From positions 1 to 64,000 of the forward strand of contig JBPCQA010000051.1 of NCBI GenBank assembly GCA_050998615.1: DNA of 64,000 bases, given 5' to 3'. This DNA comes from JBPCQA01 sp050998615 (GTDB lineage Bacteria; Actinomycetota; Actinomycetes; Propionibacteriales; Nocardioidaceae). Shown in pieces: positions 1-7,370 of the stretch. Positions within the stretch are counted from its first letter, which is position 1. Each line of letters starts with the position of its first letter. The position numbers were made by a program, and so were the translations under genes. The notes below the pieces were generated by a model that had not been told where the DNA came from, ran no database searches, and saw only the letters and a program-made list of their open reading frames with translations.

Positions 1-209
1 CAGCGGAGCCAATCCACGAGATCACCGGTGGCGTCGACACGCACACCGACACTCACACTGCCGCGGCACTCGACGAACTGGGTCGCTTCCTCGGCCACAT
101 GACCTTCTCCACGACGGCGGGCGGGTACGCCGATCTGCTGGCGTGGCTGGCAGGTTTCGGTCCCGTCGTCGCGGTCGGTGTCGAAGGCACCGGCTCCTAC
201 GGGGCGGCC
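1..209 (+). mobile_element. IS110-family transposase, N-terminal fragment
   Basis: The frame is open from base 3 and continues from before the window. It reads as the DEDD domain of IS110 transposases: GGVDTHTDTHTAA holds the first catalytic Asp and VGVEGTGSYGAAL holds the catalytic Glu. Just after the GSYGAAL motif, at about base 210, similarity stops and the frame runs without a break into a TOPRIM-like gene. The rest of the transposase, including the C-terminal Tnp_20 domain, is absent. The fragment is therefore a deletion or recombination relic fused in frame to another gene. Confidence 0.75.
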
Positions 210-880
210 CTCTTGAAGCTGCGTCGGGCCGGCGCCTTGCTCTACCAGTGGATCGCCGACGGCACCCGCTGGCACGTCGAAGGCCGATCCTGGTCAAGCG
301 TCGAGGACGCACTCGACGACGCTGCCGCGTCGTACCGTCGTGCTCTTTGCACGACCTGGGTGTCTACGTCGAGGTGTGGTCTGAGAAGGAAGCGATCTCC
401 TCCATTGTCTCCCCGGTCAGCAACGGTTGGGACGTGCCGCTGATGATCGCCCGCGGTTTAGCGTCTGAGTCGTTCCTGTGGTCGACCGTGTCGACAATCC
501 GTGCCGTCGACAAACCGACGTTCGTCTACCAGCTCGGCGACCATGACCCATCAGGTGTGGCCGCGTGGGAACACGTGCAGCGACGGCTGCACGTGTTCGC
601 GCCGGATATCGAGATCACGTTCGAGCGGATCGCGGTCACGCCGGCACAGATGGAGGAACTGGCGCTACCCACTCGGCCGACCAAGACGACCGACAGTCGA
701 AGCAAGGGCTTCGCCGGGGAGTCCGTCGAGGTCGACGCCGTCCCTACAAGCACATTGAGGCAGATCGTCAACGACGCGATCTCCCAACACATCGACCAGC
801 ACACGCTCGACATGCACGAGATGGTGGAGGAGCAGGAGCGAGCCGGTCTGCTGGCGATGGCTCAAGGGTGGTCGTCGTGA
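210..880 (+). pseudogene. TOPRIM-like nuclease/primase-related protein, 5'-truncated and frameshifted
   Basis: The reading starts in the IS110 frame (LKLRRAGALLYQWIADGTRW) and continues one frame over from about base 350 (DLGVYVEVWSEKEAI ... FVYQLGDHDPSG ... TKTTDSRSKGF) to the stop at 878-880. The acidic WSEKEAI and GDHDPSG motifs resemble the Glu and DxD of TOPRIM folds, as in topoisomerase VI A and OLD-like nucleases. Both frames are well conserved, and the switch at 348-350 fits loss of one G: a Trp codon TGG followed by CAC would restore YRRALWHDLGVYVE. The true N-terminus has been replaced by the IS110 fragment. Homologues sit in actinobacterial prophage-like elements just upstream of a RepA-type ATPase, as here. 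The function is not established. Confidence 0.6.
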
Positions 881-1143
881 TTACCGGCTGCGTGCTGTGC
901 GATCTGCGCGATCTCAAACCGGCGGCTGCCAGGCGCCGGATGGCCGTCTTGCCGACGATCCCCACCGGCGCCAAGGTCGTCCTGGTCGTCGGCGCGTTGG
1001 CCCCGATGCCCGAAATCACGCCGTTGCTGCACGAGCACATCGACCGGCTGTGCATCGACGTGCTCGGCGAGCCGTGGATTGTGCCCCGCTGGCTCGATGC
1101 GCTGCGCCACGGCGTCGACGGGGAGCTGGAGTTGCTGCCATGA
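877..1143 (+). CDS. Small conserved mobile-element protein
   Basis: This 88-residue protein starts at a GTG that overlaps the preceding stop (GTGA, 877-880) and ends in an ATGA overlap with the next start at 1140. The sequence is MITGCVLCDLRDLKPAAARR followed by a hydrophobic strand (KVVLVVGALAPM) and an acidic, leucine-rich C-terminus. I do not recognise a family. Its place between the TOPRIM-like gene and the RepA-like ATPase, with overlaps on both sides, suggests translational coupling in a replication module. Confidence 0.55.
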   Translation: MITGCVLCDLRDLKPAAARRRMAVLPTIPTGAKVVLVVGALAPMPEITPLLHEHIDRLCIDVLGEPWIVPRWLDALRHGVDGELELLP

Positions 1144-1228
1144 CCGGCGTCGATGAGCGAGACCCCTTGCTGCTGCATCTTCGTACCGGCTCCTGGCTTG
1201 ATCAGCGGGCGTTCCCGCCGCTGTCAGG

Positions 1229-2290
1229 GTGGTGCCCGATCTGATCCCGGAGGGCATGTCGCTGCTCGTCGGAGGCCCCAAGATCGGCAAGTCATGGCTG
1301 GCTTTCGACGTGGCGTTGGCCGTCGCGGCCGGTGGCGTGGTGCTCGGCCGAGTGCCTGTCGGGTCGTCCCGGCCCGTGCTCATGTTGGCGCTGGCGGACG
1401 GTGACCGGCGCTTACAGGACCGGGCACGTGAGCTGCTGAACGGCGATCCCATCCCGCCGTCGCTGGCGTACCTCACCCGCATCGAGCCCGGACACGCCGT
1501 CGAGACCGTCGAGGCGTGGCTGGCGACCCTGCCAGCGGACGAAACCCCGCTGGTCATCATCGACACGCTCGGCCGGGTGATGCCTCCCGCTCTGCTCGGG
1601 GAGTCGTCGTACCAACGGGATTACCGGGTGGCCAGTCGGCTCAAACGCATCTGCGACGACCATCCCGGCATGGCGCTGCTGGTCTTGCATCACGACAGAA
1701 AGGCGCAGTCGGAGGACTTCGTGGACGGAGTGAGTGGCACCAACGGACTCGCCGGCGCCGCTGACACGCTCATCGTGATCGCCCGACCGCGCACCGAACA
1801 ACGCGGTCTGTTCAAGGTGACCGGCCGCGACGTGGCCGAACGGGAATACGCGGTCACCGTCGAACACGGACACTGGTCCCTCATCGGTGACGATCTCGTC
1901 TCGGCGGCCGCCAACGCGCAGACCATCCACGCGACCGCCAACCTGTCGGACCGCTCAGCCGAAATCGTGCGTTACGTCGCCAGACACCCTGACGGGGTAC
2001 GCGCCAAGGACGTTGCCGAAGCTGTGGACCTCAGCGGCCGGGAGGCTGGCGTCTATCTCAGCCGCCTCCTTGACGCCGGGAGGCTCTGCCGTCCCGAACG
2101 TGGTCTATACATGCCTGTTGAAAGTGTTAAAAGTGTTGTATCGAGCAACGATGGGACACCCGGATATAGCACATTCAACACTTTCAACACCCCTACAGAG
2201 GGGACGTGCGCGGTCTGCGGTTTGTCTCTCATCGATGCGCTTGTCGAAGCTGGCGAGACCACCCACCCAACCTGTGGTGAACCGCGATGA
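1229..2290 (+). CDS. RepA-like AAA/RecA-fold ATPase of a mobile element
   Basis: A cytoplasmic hexameric helicase/replication ATPase of the RepA (AAA_25) type is the likely product. Walker A is GGPKIGKSW near residue 15, Walker B is LVIIDTLG near residue 112, and a histidine motif LLVLHHDRK follows. A winged-helix segment lies around residues 245-285, and the C-terminus has a CxxC...C zinc-binding-like tail (CAVCG ... HPTCGEP). The start given is GTG 1229. However, an ATG at 1140 overlaps the previous stop and opens MTGVDERDPLLLHLRTGSWL, which is the usual N-terminus of this family. It loses frame at 1224-1230, where adding one G to a GGG run would join it to this ORF. The gene is therefore either frameshifted or reduced to the internal GTG start. 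It ends in an ATGA overlap with the next gene. Confidence 0.7.
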   Translation: MVPDLIPEGMSLLVGGPKIGKSWLAFDVALAVAAGGVVLGRVPVGSSRPVLMLALADGDRRLQDRARELLNGDPIPPSLAYLTRIEPGHAVETVEAWLATLPADETPLVIIDTLGRVMPPALLGESSYQRDYRVASRLKRICDDHPGMALLVLHHDRKAQSEDFVDGVSGTNGLAGAADTLIVIARPRTEQRGLFKVTGRDVAEREYAVTVEHGHWSLIGDDLVSAAANAQTIHATANLSDRSAEIVRYVARHPDGVRAKDVAEAVDLSGREAGVYLSRLLDAGRLCRPERGLYMPVESVKSVVSSNDGTPGYSTFNTFNTPTEGTCAVCGLSLIDALVEAGETTHPTCGEPR

Positions 2291-2496
2291 CCAACCGACC
2301 GCCAGACAGTGGCCCGCTCGACCCGGTGCACCGCGCCACCGGCAACGGCCGGGTACCCGGTGGTTGCGACGACTGCGACGCCTATCAGACCCTGACCAAG
2401 CAGCACGGGATTTTCCACATCACCACCCATCACGACGACACCTGCCCATGGCTCGCAGCCCGCGAGTCCCGCCACCAACAGGAGACGGACACATGA
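2287..2496 (+). CDS. Small hypothetical mobile-element protein with Cys/His residues
   Basis: This is a 69-residue protein with GGCDDCD and HITTHHDDTCPW, a Cys/His set that could bind a metal. It starts in an ATGA overlap with the ATPase gene and its stop overlaps the next ATG at 2493. Such short proteins are common in replication modules of actinobacterial phages. I do not recognise the family. Confidence 0.5.
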   Translation: MTNRPPDSGPLDPVHRATGNGRVPGGCDDCDAYQTLTKQHGIFHITTHHDDTCPWLAARESRHQQETDT

Positions 2497-2867
2497 TCGA
2501 CTACCAGACCCAGCACCGCCGCCGAGCCGCCGCACGCGACCTGCGCCCATCCAACGCGACACCCTGCCCGCGAGTCACAGCGGGCCGTCGGTGCCTGCTC
2601 GGCAACCCGAGCACCGCATGTGTCTGCGCGGAGCACCGCCACCTGCTCGACCATGCCCGCCAGTGGCACGACCACGACGGGCGCCGTGTCCTGACGTGCG
2701 AACCGTACGACGTGGCGGTCGAGGAACTGGCCGCGTTCGGTGTCGGCATGGCACCGCTTGGTCTGATCGTCACACCGTGGCCCGGCCCGGGTATGTGGCA
2801 TCCGTCCACGCTCGTCTACGCCGTCACTCGCGAGGTTGACCGAGTCGCATGCAAGGCCGCATCGTGA
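2493..2867 (+). CDS. Hypothetical mobile-element protein (124 aa)
   Basis: The start at ATG 2493 overlaps the preceding stop by 4 bp. The N-terminus is basic (HRRRAAARDLRP). A cysteine pair in CLLGNPSTACVCAEHRHLLDH follows, suggesting a small zinc-binding domain, and the C-terminal half is hydrophobic and neutral. The longer open frame upstream to 1887 lies inside the ATPase gene and is a shadow. It ends in a GTGA overlap at 2864. The function is unknown; the chain of overlaps is the main evidence that it is real. Confidence 0.5.
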   Translation: MIDYQTQHRRRAAARDLRPSNATPCPRVTAGRRCLLGNPSTACVCAEHRHLLDHARQWHDHDGRRVLTCEPYDVAVEELAAFGVGMAPLGLIVTPWPGPGMWHPSTLVYAVTREVDRVACKAAS

Positions 2868-3013
2868 TCGCCCCGCTCGCCGCCGTCGACACTAGCGTGC
2901 CGACCCGCTGCCACGAGTGCGGAGCCGACCAGTTCGGCTGCCAGACCAAGGCCGGGCTGTCCGGCCGGCGCTGCTGCGACTCCTGCACCCACGTCGACCG
3001 GGATAACCGATGA
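2864..3013 (+). CDS. Small zinc-ribbon-like protein
   Basis: This is a 49-residue frame with RCHECGADQFGCQTKAGLSG and then RRCCDSCTHVD, that is, two CxxC-type knuckles as in a zinc ribbon. The chosen start is GTG 2864, which overlaps the previous stop; ATG 2849 in the same frame is an alternative. The frame is closed by the TGA at 3011-3013, which overlaps the next ATG. Related mini zinc-finger proteins occur in actinophages, where their role is unknown. Confidence 0.5.
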   Translation: MIAPLAAVDTSVPTRCHECGADQFGCQTKAGLSGRRCCDSCTHVDRDNR

Positions 3014-3186
3014 GCGACCGAAATACGGCCGACTGGACACCCACCACGAGAGGACACCGCATGAACGGCATAGCAATCGCGCAGTGTGTCGCGTTGCCTG
3101 GCGTGTCCGTCTACCGGCCAGACTCCAGCGGCGAGCTCGCCGCTGTAACCGAACCACCACCACAGAAAGAGAAAACTTGCTCATGA
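3010..3186 (+). CDS. Small hypothetical protein
   Basis: A 58-residue frame opens at ATG 3010 (ATGA overlap with the zinc-ribbon gene) and closes at 3184-3186, where it overlaps the next ATG at 3183. An internal ATG at 3061 follows a good AGGACA sequence and could be the real start (41 residues, MNGIAIAQCVALPGVSVYRP). No domain is visible. Confidence 0.4.
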   Translation: MSDRNTADWTPTTRGHRMNGIAIAQCVALPGVSVYRPDSSGELAAVTEPPPQKEKTCS

Positions 3187-3317
3187 CCGACCAGACCAAG
3201 GCACAGCCCGAGACCGACGCCGAAGCCGGCAACAGGTGGCTGCTCGAAGCCCTGCGCCAGAGCCGCGCCGAAACCCGCAAGCCCGACGAGACACCCGACG
3301 AAAAGGAGACCAACTAA
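3183..3317 (+). CDS. Very small acidic protein (44 aa)
   Basis: This highly charged, probably helical peptide (MTDQTKAQPETDAEAGNRW, then LLEALRQSRAETRKP) overlaps its neighbours on both sides: ATGA at 3183 and TAATG at 3315-3319. It is too short to assign. Its preservation within the overlap chain supports translation. Confidence 0.45.
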   Translation: MTDQTKAQPETDAEAGNRWLLEALRQSRAETRKPDETPDEKETN

Positions 3318-3985
3318 TGCTGCTCGCAAGGTTTCCCCAGCTCAACCGCTGGGACTGTGTGCTCAACACGAAAGGCGACTGGACGCTCCCGGCACCGCTG
3401 CTCGACGCGTTCACCGAGCTCGACGCACGGGTCAAAGGCCACCGTTCCTGGTCGCTGGCGATGACCGCCACGATGTCCGATGCCGTCGACCGGTTCGAGG
3501 CACACATCGAGTGCGGTCGTGACGCCATCATCCGCGAGCACCTTGCGCCGGCGCTGCAAGACGTCATCACCCAGGCCGCCGAGGCAGCGACCGAGGCAGA
3601 GGGAAGCGGCGAACGAGACGAGCTGCTCGACGGCCCGGAGTCGTCGCTGCGAGCCTGGCAGCGTCTCGAAGCCCTCGCCAAGCGGTACGACCGGCTCCGC
3701 ACAGCACAGGACCGGCTCTCCCAAGACGTAGCTACCCTAGACTGGAGTCCGGTCCTGTTCACCGAGTTCTACAACGGCAGGCGCAGCGTGCAGCCGCGGT
3801 TCGCGACAGCGGCCGAGGCGCGCCCACAGTGGCCGACCACGTCGGCCGCCGCCCGGTTGCGCTGGATCGTCGCCGACTGGGACGCTCACCCGGTCTGGAT
3901 GCCGACACCCGGCGAGCGGTCCGTGCGGTGGCAGGACACCTACGGCGACGTACCGAAGCCGTCCATCTTCGACCGGGCCGCATGA
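3317..3985 (+). CDS. Hypothetical phage-related protein (222 aa)
   Basis: The gene starts at the ATG of a TAATG overlap and ends at 3983-3985. The product is soluble and alpha-helical. A central charged stretch (residues about 70-135, AAEAATEAEGSGERDELLDG) could be coiled coil, and the C-terminal third is tryptophan-rich (ARLRWIVADWDAHPVW). I do not recognise it. It is the last gene of the overlap chain; about 250 bp of non-coding DNA with a C10 run separate it from the terminase-like gene. Confidence 0.5.
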   Translation: MLLARFPQLNRWDCVLNTKGDWTLPAPLLDAFTELDARVKGHRSWSLAMTATMSDAVDRFEAHIECGRDAIIREHLAPALQDVITQAAEAATEAEGSGERDELLDGPESSLRAWQRLEALAKRYDRLRTAQDRLSQDVATLDWSPVLFTEFYNGRRSVQPRFATAAEARPQWPTTSAAARLRWIVADWDAHPVWMPTPGERSVRWQDTYGDVPKPSIFDRAA

Positions 3986-4236
3986 ACCCGGGGGCACCGG
4001 GCGTTAACGTCACCGCCCCCCCCCCCGTCGACCGACGGACGCGGAGCGAAGGCAGCGAGCGAGTCCTGTGGATCCTCCTCTCGCACTGACCTGCCTGCGC
4101 CCGGTGCCCATCCCCGCTGTGGGTGGGGGGTAACCCCTTTGTCCACAGGAAGAGCAGGACCGCGGGCAGGTCGTCCCCAGGTCGGCGACCCGCTCAACCT
4201 CAACCCTGACCGCCTCCGACGCCTGATAGGAGCCCG

Positions 4237-4614
4237 ATGGGCACCCCCCGCAACGCCTTGAAACCCCGCTCGCGGGCGCACCGTAACCCCGTAGTTGCGA
4301 TGCGTACGGCCGTGCTGGACCTCGACCCGACGGGCTGCCGGCTGAACCCGCCGCCGATCCCGGCTGGTCGGGACTGGACGCGGGCGGAGAAGGCCCGCTG
4401 GTCGGAGCTGTGGACGTCTCCGCAGGCCAACGCGTGGGACGACTCCGCGGTCGGCACGGTCGCTATGGTCGTGATCTACGAGTCCGCGATTTTTGCCGGT
4501 ACGGCGTCGGCGCGGCAGGCTCAGGAGGCCCGTTACGCCGCTGACAGCCTGGGTCTGACACCTAAGTCGATGGCGGCGCTCGGGTGGCGCATCGTGGGTG
4601 GTCAGGGTGACTAG
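4237..4614 (+). CDS. Putative phage terminase small subunit
   Basis: This 125-residue protein starts at ATG 4237 after a TAGGAG ribosome site. It contains LDLDPTGCRLNPPPIPAGRD, WTSPQANAWDDSAVGTVA and a C-terminal AQEARYAADSLGLTPKSMAA. The pattern, a helical protein ending in GLTPKS followed by a Leu/Arg-rich end, matches small terminase subunits of actinophages that recognise pac/cos DNA. No large terminase or capsid genes are visible in the window, so the module is either cut short or belongs to a satellite that borrows a helper's head. The assignment rests on the family pattern only. Confidence 0.5.
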   Translation: MGTPRNALKPRSRAHRNPVVAMRTAVLDLDPTGCRLNPPPIPAGRDWTRAEKARWSELWTSPQANAWDDSAVGTVAMVVIYESAIFAGTASARQAQEARYAADSLGLTPKSMAALGWRIVGGQGD

Positions 4615-4899
4615 TCGCCGGACGCAGCGGGGTCGGCCGGCGCCGTCTGAGCCGTCCCTGCCGGTGGAGCTGAGGTCACGGTTCGACCCGATCTGGTGTG
4701 ACCCTGACCGGCTGGCCGCCACGTTCGGTGCCGACCTCGTGGAGCCTGGCGACGTGCGGTTGCTGCGCTCCGGTGCGGGCTGGTCGGAGCTGGTGCGTCA
4801 TCGGGTCGTGGGCCGCTGGGCCGCGCTGCATGGGTTCATGTCCGGTGGCCATCCCGCTTCCCGGACTGGAACCGGCTCCGTGAGGCCGGGCTCGACTGA
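4607..4899 (+). pseudogene. Hypothetical phage protein with a near-terminal frameshift
   Basis: GTG 4607 overlaps the end of the terminase-like gene. The frame reads VTSRRTQRGRPAPSEPSLPV and then RFDPIWCDPDRLAATFGADL. At about 4855 coding sense moves to another frame (FPDWNRLREAGLD) that stops at 4897-4899. Loss of one base in the run CATCCCGCTTCCC would explain this. The product would be about 97 residues. The function is unknown. Confidence 0.45.
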
Positions 4900-5009
4900 A
4901 CCCCGCAACCCGTTGGCACTGGGTCAAGCGCACACCGGAGCGAGCTCGGTTACCGGCTCCAGTTCGCGGCGCTCTGCTCGACCGAGTTGGAATTGTCTAA
5001 CGCCGTTAG

Positions 5010-5237
5010 CACTTCCGGTCGTGGCACGAGGTAGTCAAGAGCCTCGCTGAACAGGACGCTCAGGACACCCACGAGCCTCAGTCGGCGCCTGCCGGCACGT
5101 TCGCCACAATCGTCGCGGACCCGCCGTGGCGCAACGGGAACACGTCGACGCGCACCGCCGGGTGCCCGATCATGTCGATCACGGACGCTGCCCCTGCCGG
5201 GTTCGCCCGCATAGTGCAAAAAAGGATCCGCGCGTGA
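5010..5237 (+). pseudogene. MT-A70-type N6-adenine methyltransferase, N-terminal remnant
   Basis: The open frame lacks a start codon and contains TFATIVADPPWRNGNTSTR (DPPW at 5118-5129), the catalytic motif of MT-A70 methyltransferases, which use S-adenosylmethionine to methylate adenine. The text then degenerates (CPIMSITDAAPAGFA) and stops at 5235-5237. The rest of the domain is missing. A second coding-like scrap in another frame (YRLQFAALCSTELELSNA, 4939-5034) lies just upstream. Both belong to the decayed 3' end of the phage-like region. Confidence 0.55.
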
Positions 5238-5264
5238 GTCTGGGGGTTTTGGGGTTCCCCCCGT

Positions 5265-5335
5265 TTGGTGGACACCTTGATAGCGGGATCTCTAGTCCCG
5301 CGGCGGGGATGTTCACATGAACAGGTGCTCGCCCC
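5265..5335 (+). mobile_element. Possible left end of an IS3-type element
   Basis: The sequence TTTGGTGGACACCTTGATAG at 5270-5289 is followed by ATGAACAGGTGCTCGCCC. This matches, from memory, the left terminus and the first codons of orfA (MxRCSP) of actinobacterial IS3-type elements. Similarity ends after about six codons. I have no second terminus, so this is a remnant at best. It lies 90 bp upstream of the cation exchanger gene. Confidence 0.3.
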
Positions 5336-5426
5336 CACGTCCTCGAACGTTTGTAAGCCAGCGTTGGCGGGTAAGTTCGCGGTTGGACAACACAGTCGAG
5401 ACGTTTTTCGAGGGAAGGTCCGTGGC

Positions 5427-6500
5427 GTGAACCTCTTGCCGTCGCTGCCGGCGTGGGCCAACGTATTGGTCTTCATCGGATGCGCCGCTGGGATCTGGAT
5501 CGCCGGCACCTACCTGAGCAACAGCACCGACGTACTGTCCGATCGGCTGCACCTCGGTCAAGCGTTGGGTGGGCTGATCTTGCTGGCGATCGCCACGAAC
5601 CTGCCCGAGCTGGCGATCACCTACTCCGCCGCTGCGTCCGGGCAACTGGACGTCGCCGTATCCAACATCCTGGGTGGCATCGCCATCCAGACCGTCGTGC
5701 TGGTTGCCCTAGATGCCTTCGGGGTGCGGGAACGGCGTTCCCTGACCTACCAGGCCGCCAGCCTGACGTTGGTCATCGAAGGCGCCGTTGTCGTGGCCGT
5801 GCTAGCCGCCGTGGTCATGGGCACCCAGCTGCCCGCCACCCTGGTGCGGTTCCGGCTCGGTCCCGACGTCGTGCTGATCGCTGTCATCTGGGTCGTCGGG
5901 TTACTGCTGACCCAGAAGGCTGGCAAGGCGCTGCCCTGGGCCGACTCCGGCGAAGCACCCGATAGTCAGACCCAACCTCGCGGTCACTCCCGCCGCAAAC
6001 GGCAAGCCGACGCCAACACCCACCACGTCTCCACCTGGCGCGCCGGGGCGGTATTCACCGTCGGCGCCATCGTCACCCTGGTCGCCGGCGCGCTGGCCGA
6101 ACAAAGCGGCACGGCCGCCGCGAGCAGCATCGGGCTGTCCGGCGCGCTATTCGGCGCGACCGTGCTCGCCGCCGCCACCAGCCTTCCCGAGTTGTCCACC
6201 GGCCTGACCTCCACCCGCCAAGGCGACTACAAGCTGGCGTTCGGGGACATCTTCGGCGGCAACGCATTCCTGCCCGTACTGTTCCTGCTCGCCACTCTGG
6301 TCTCCGGAAAAGCCGTCTTGCCCCACGCGCACCCTGCCGACCTGTACCTCACCGGCGCCGGTGCCCTCCTCACCCTCATCTACATGGCCGGCCTACTGTT
6401 CCGACCCAAGAAGCAGCACGCCCGCATGGGCATCGACAGCATCGCCGTCTTGATCGTCTACCTCATCACCGTCGCCGGACTCGTAGTGCTGCCGTCCTAG
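5427..6500 (+). CDS. CaCA-family sodium/calcium (or proton/calcium) exchanger
   Basis: This integral membrane antiporter has about 10-11 helices and the two inverted alpha repeats of the family: GGLILLAIATNLPELAITYS with NILGGIAIQ near residues 50-95, and GALFGATVLAAATSLPEL with DIFGGNAFLP near residues 235-280. The acidic residue of each LPE motif coordinates the cation. The start GTG 5427 was chosen because GGAAGG lies 8 bp upstream and it begins just before the first helix (NLLPSLPAWANVLVFIGCAA). The longer open frame back to 5265 runs through the IS3-like scrap. The gene is intact in an otherwise decayed area, so it may be useful cargo or the old chromosome flank. Confidence 0.85.
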   Translation: MNLLPSLPAWANVLVFIGCAAGIWIAGTYLSNSTDVLSDRLHLGQALGGLILLAIATNLPELAITYSAAASGQLDVAVSNILGGIAIQTVVLVALDAFGVRERRSLTYQAASLTLVIEGAVVVAVLAAVVMGTQLPATLVRFRLGPDVVLIAVIWVVGLLLTQKAGKALPWADSGEAPDSQTQPRGHSRRKRQADANTHHVSTWRAGAVFTVGAIVTLVAGALAEQSGTAAASSIGLSGALFGATVLAAATSLPELSTGLTSTRQGDYKLAFGDIFGGNAFLPVLFLLATLVSGKAVLPHAHPADLYLTGAGALLTLIYMAGLLFRPKKQHARMGIDSIAVLIVYLITVAGLVVLPS

Positions 6501-6545
6501 TCACGAGTCCGCCATTCGACCGACCAGCTTTGTCGTCTTTGGCCT

Positions 6546-6686
6546 CTAGGGCACCGCCCCCGACCAGCTGATGAGGCAAGTCCGGTCGAGCCTCCCAGTG
6601 CAGGTCTCCACGTACCCCCACCAGCGGCCGTCGGCCTTGCGCCATTCGAGGAGCCGGCCGGGTACCCAGCGGTCCCGGCGCAGCAC
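6546..6686 (-). CDS. Small conserved hypothetical protein, 5' end unclear
   Basis: The minus-strand frame ending at 6546 reads VLRRDRWVPGRLLEWRKADG, then RWWGYVETCTGRLDRTCL and ISWSGAVP. Tryptophan-rich proteins of this shape (charged strand, W-PGxLLxW, closing beta motif) are frequent in integrative elements of actinobacteria. The frame stays open upstream to about 6740 without a start codon; GTG 6686 is the first internal candidate. It could be a truncated gene. Confidence 0.35.
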   Translation of the reverse strand: MLRRDRWVPGRLLEWRKADGRWWGYVETCTGRLDRTCLISWSGAVP

Positions 6687-6874
6687 TTCGACTTGCCGGC
6701 CGGGTCCGTGGGTAGGTGAGCGGTCGCATGGGGCGTCCTCTCGGTGAGGTCGACCCGGACCGAGGCCGTCAGCCTACGACCGCTTGCCCCCGGCGGTCGG
6801 ACTGTCCACCGCGTCGTACTCCCGAGCCGAGCAGCCCACCAGCGCCGCGACTCGACGTGACCGAGGACCAACTC

Positions 6875-6890
6875 CTCAACGCGCGTTGAG
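6875..6890. promoter_or_regulatory. 16-bp perfect palindrome near the integration scar
   Basis: CTCAACGCGCGTTGAG is a perfect palindrome in a gene-free stretch (6690-7105), with only weak symmetry beyond it. Size and symmetry suit a dimeric repressor or excisionase site, but no regulator gene lies next to it. No other gene-like sequence is visible in this stretch apart from the tRNA fragment. Confidence 0.3.
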
Positions 6891-7020
6891 TTGCTTGCAC
6901 TTTGCTTACAAGCGGTTCTGACAGTGGCGGGGCTCCACGGACGACCACGGACGACGAAATCACGTTGTGCCTGCTCAGAGCCGCTATCACAGACACCGAC
7001 AAACACCTACAGACCCCCTC

Positions 7021-7070
7021 TCGCTCACTCGTAATGAGAAGGTCGGGAGTTCGATTCACCCAGGCGGCTC
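7021..7070 (+). tRNA. 3' half of a tRNA-Thr(CGT) gene, probable attachment-site scar
   Basis: The bases from 7024 form a 4-bp anticodon stem (CTCA/TGAG) around loop CTCGTAA with anticodon CGT (Thr). They are followed by a variable loop, a T arm with loop TTCGATT (7050-7056; one A-A mismatch in the stem) and the acceptor strand AGGCGGC. There is no D arm or 5' acceptor strand upstream. Integrases of actinobacterial elements commonly recombine between the anticodon loop and the 3' end of tRNA genes, leaving exactly such a half on one side. No complete tRNA-Thr and no integrase gene lie in the window. Confidence 0.7.
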
Positions 7071-7105
7071 GACATAAGGCAGTGGAGCGCATGGCCCAGA
7101 TACAG

Positions 7106-7294
7106 CTATTGTGGCAGCCGTTTCGGCCCTAGGCGCACGAAAAGCACCCGCCCGCGCTCTGCCGCCTTGGGGGGGCGGTGGCGCGGACGGGGCCCCGCCA
7201 GGTCGTACTGGTCGGCGCTGATGGAGAACGGGTCGCTACAGGCTGTCAGGGCAGCGAGCAGGCAGGTCGCGACGGCGAAGCGTAGACGGGTCAT
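7106..7294 (-). CDS. Small lipoprotein, probably truncated
   Basis: ATG 7294 follows GAGAGGG by six bases. The 62-residue product begins MTRLRFAVATCLLAALTACS, a type II signal peptide with lipobox LTAC, and goes on with a short Pro/Arg-rich tail. Exported lipoproteins are normally longer, and the tail looks out of frame, so this is likely the head of a gene cut at the nearby integration junction. Confidence 0.45.
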   Translation of the reverse strand: MTRLRFAVATCLLAALTACSDPFSISADQYDLAGPRPRHRPPKAAERGRVLFVRLGPKRLPQ

Positions 7295-7326
7295 GGGGTG
7301 CCCTCTCATTTCACTTGGAAAAGCTT

Positions 7327-7363
7327 GTCTAGGGCTCCTGACGTCGTGTCTAGTGACCTAGAC
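7327..7363 (+). promoter_or_regulatory. Predicted HicB operator and leaderless hicAB promoter
   Basis: GTCTAG-TGAC-CTAGAC (7348-7363) is a perfect inverted repeat. A third half-site, GTCTAG, lies at 7327-7332, exactly 21 bp (two helical turns) upstream. TAGACT at 7359-7364 fits a TAnnnT -10 element ending six bases before the hicA ATG at 7371, so the message would be leaderless. HicB antitoxins with a DNA-binding C-terminus repress their own promoter at such sites. Confidence 0.5.
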
Positions 7364-7370
7364 TAAACTC

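Noticed and set aside
4017..4027. C10 run downstream of the 222-aa phage gene as a phase-variable switch
   Set aside because: It lies outside any gene and away from a recognisable promoter; a sequencing or slippage feature without evident effect.
7021..7100. A complete tRNA gene
   Set aside because: No D arm or 5' acceptor strand lies upstream, and the T stem has a mismatch; only the 3' half is present.
6500..7100. An integrase gene next to the tRNA-Thr scar
   Set aside because: No open frame in either strand shows the R-HxxR-H-Y pattern of tyrosine recombinases or a serine-recombinase catalytic domain.
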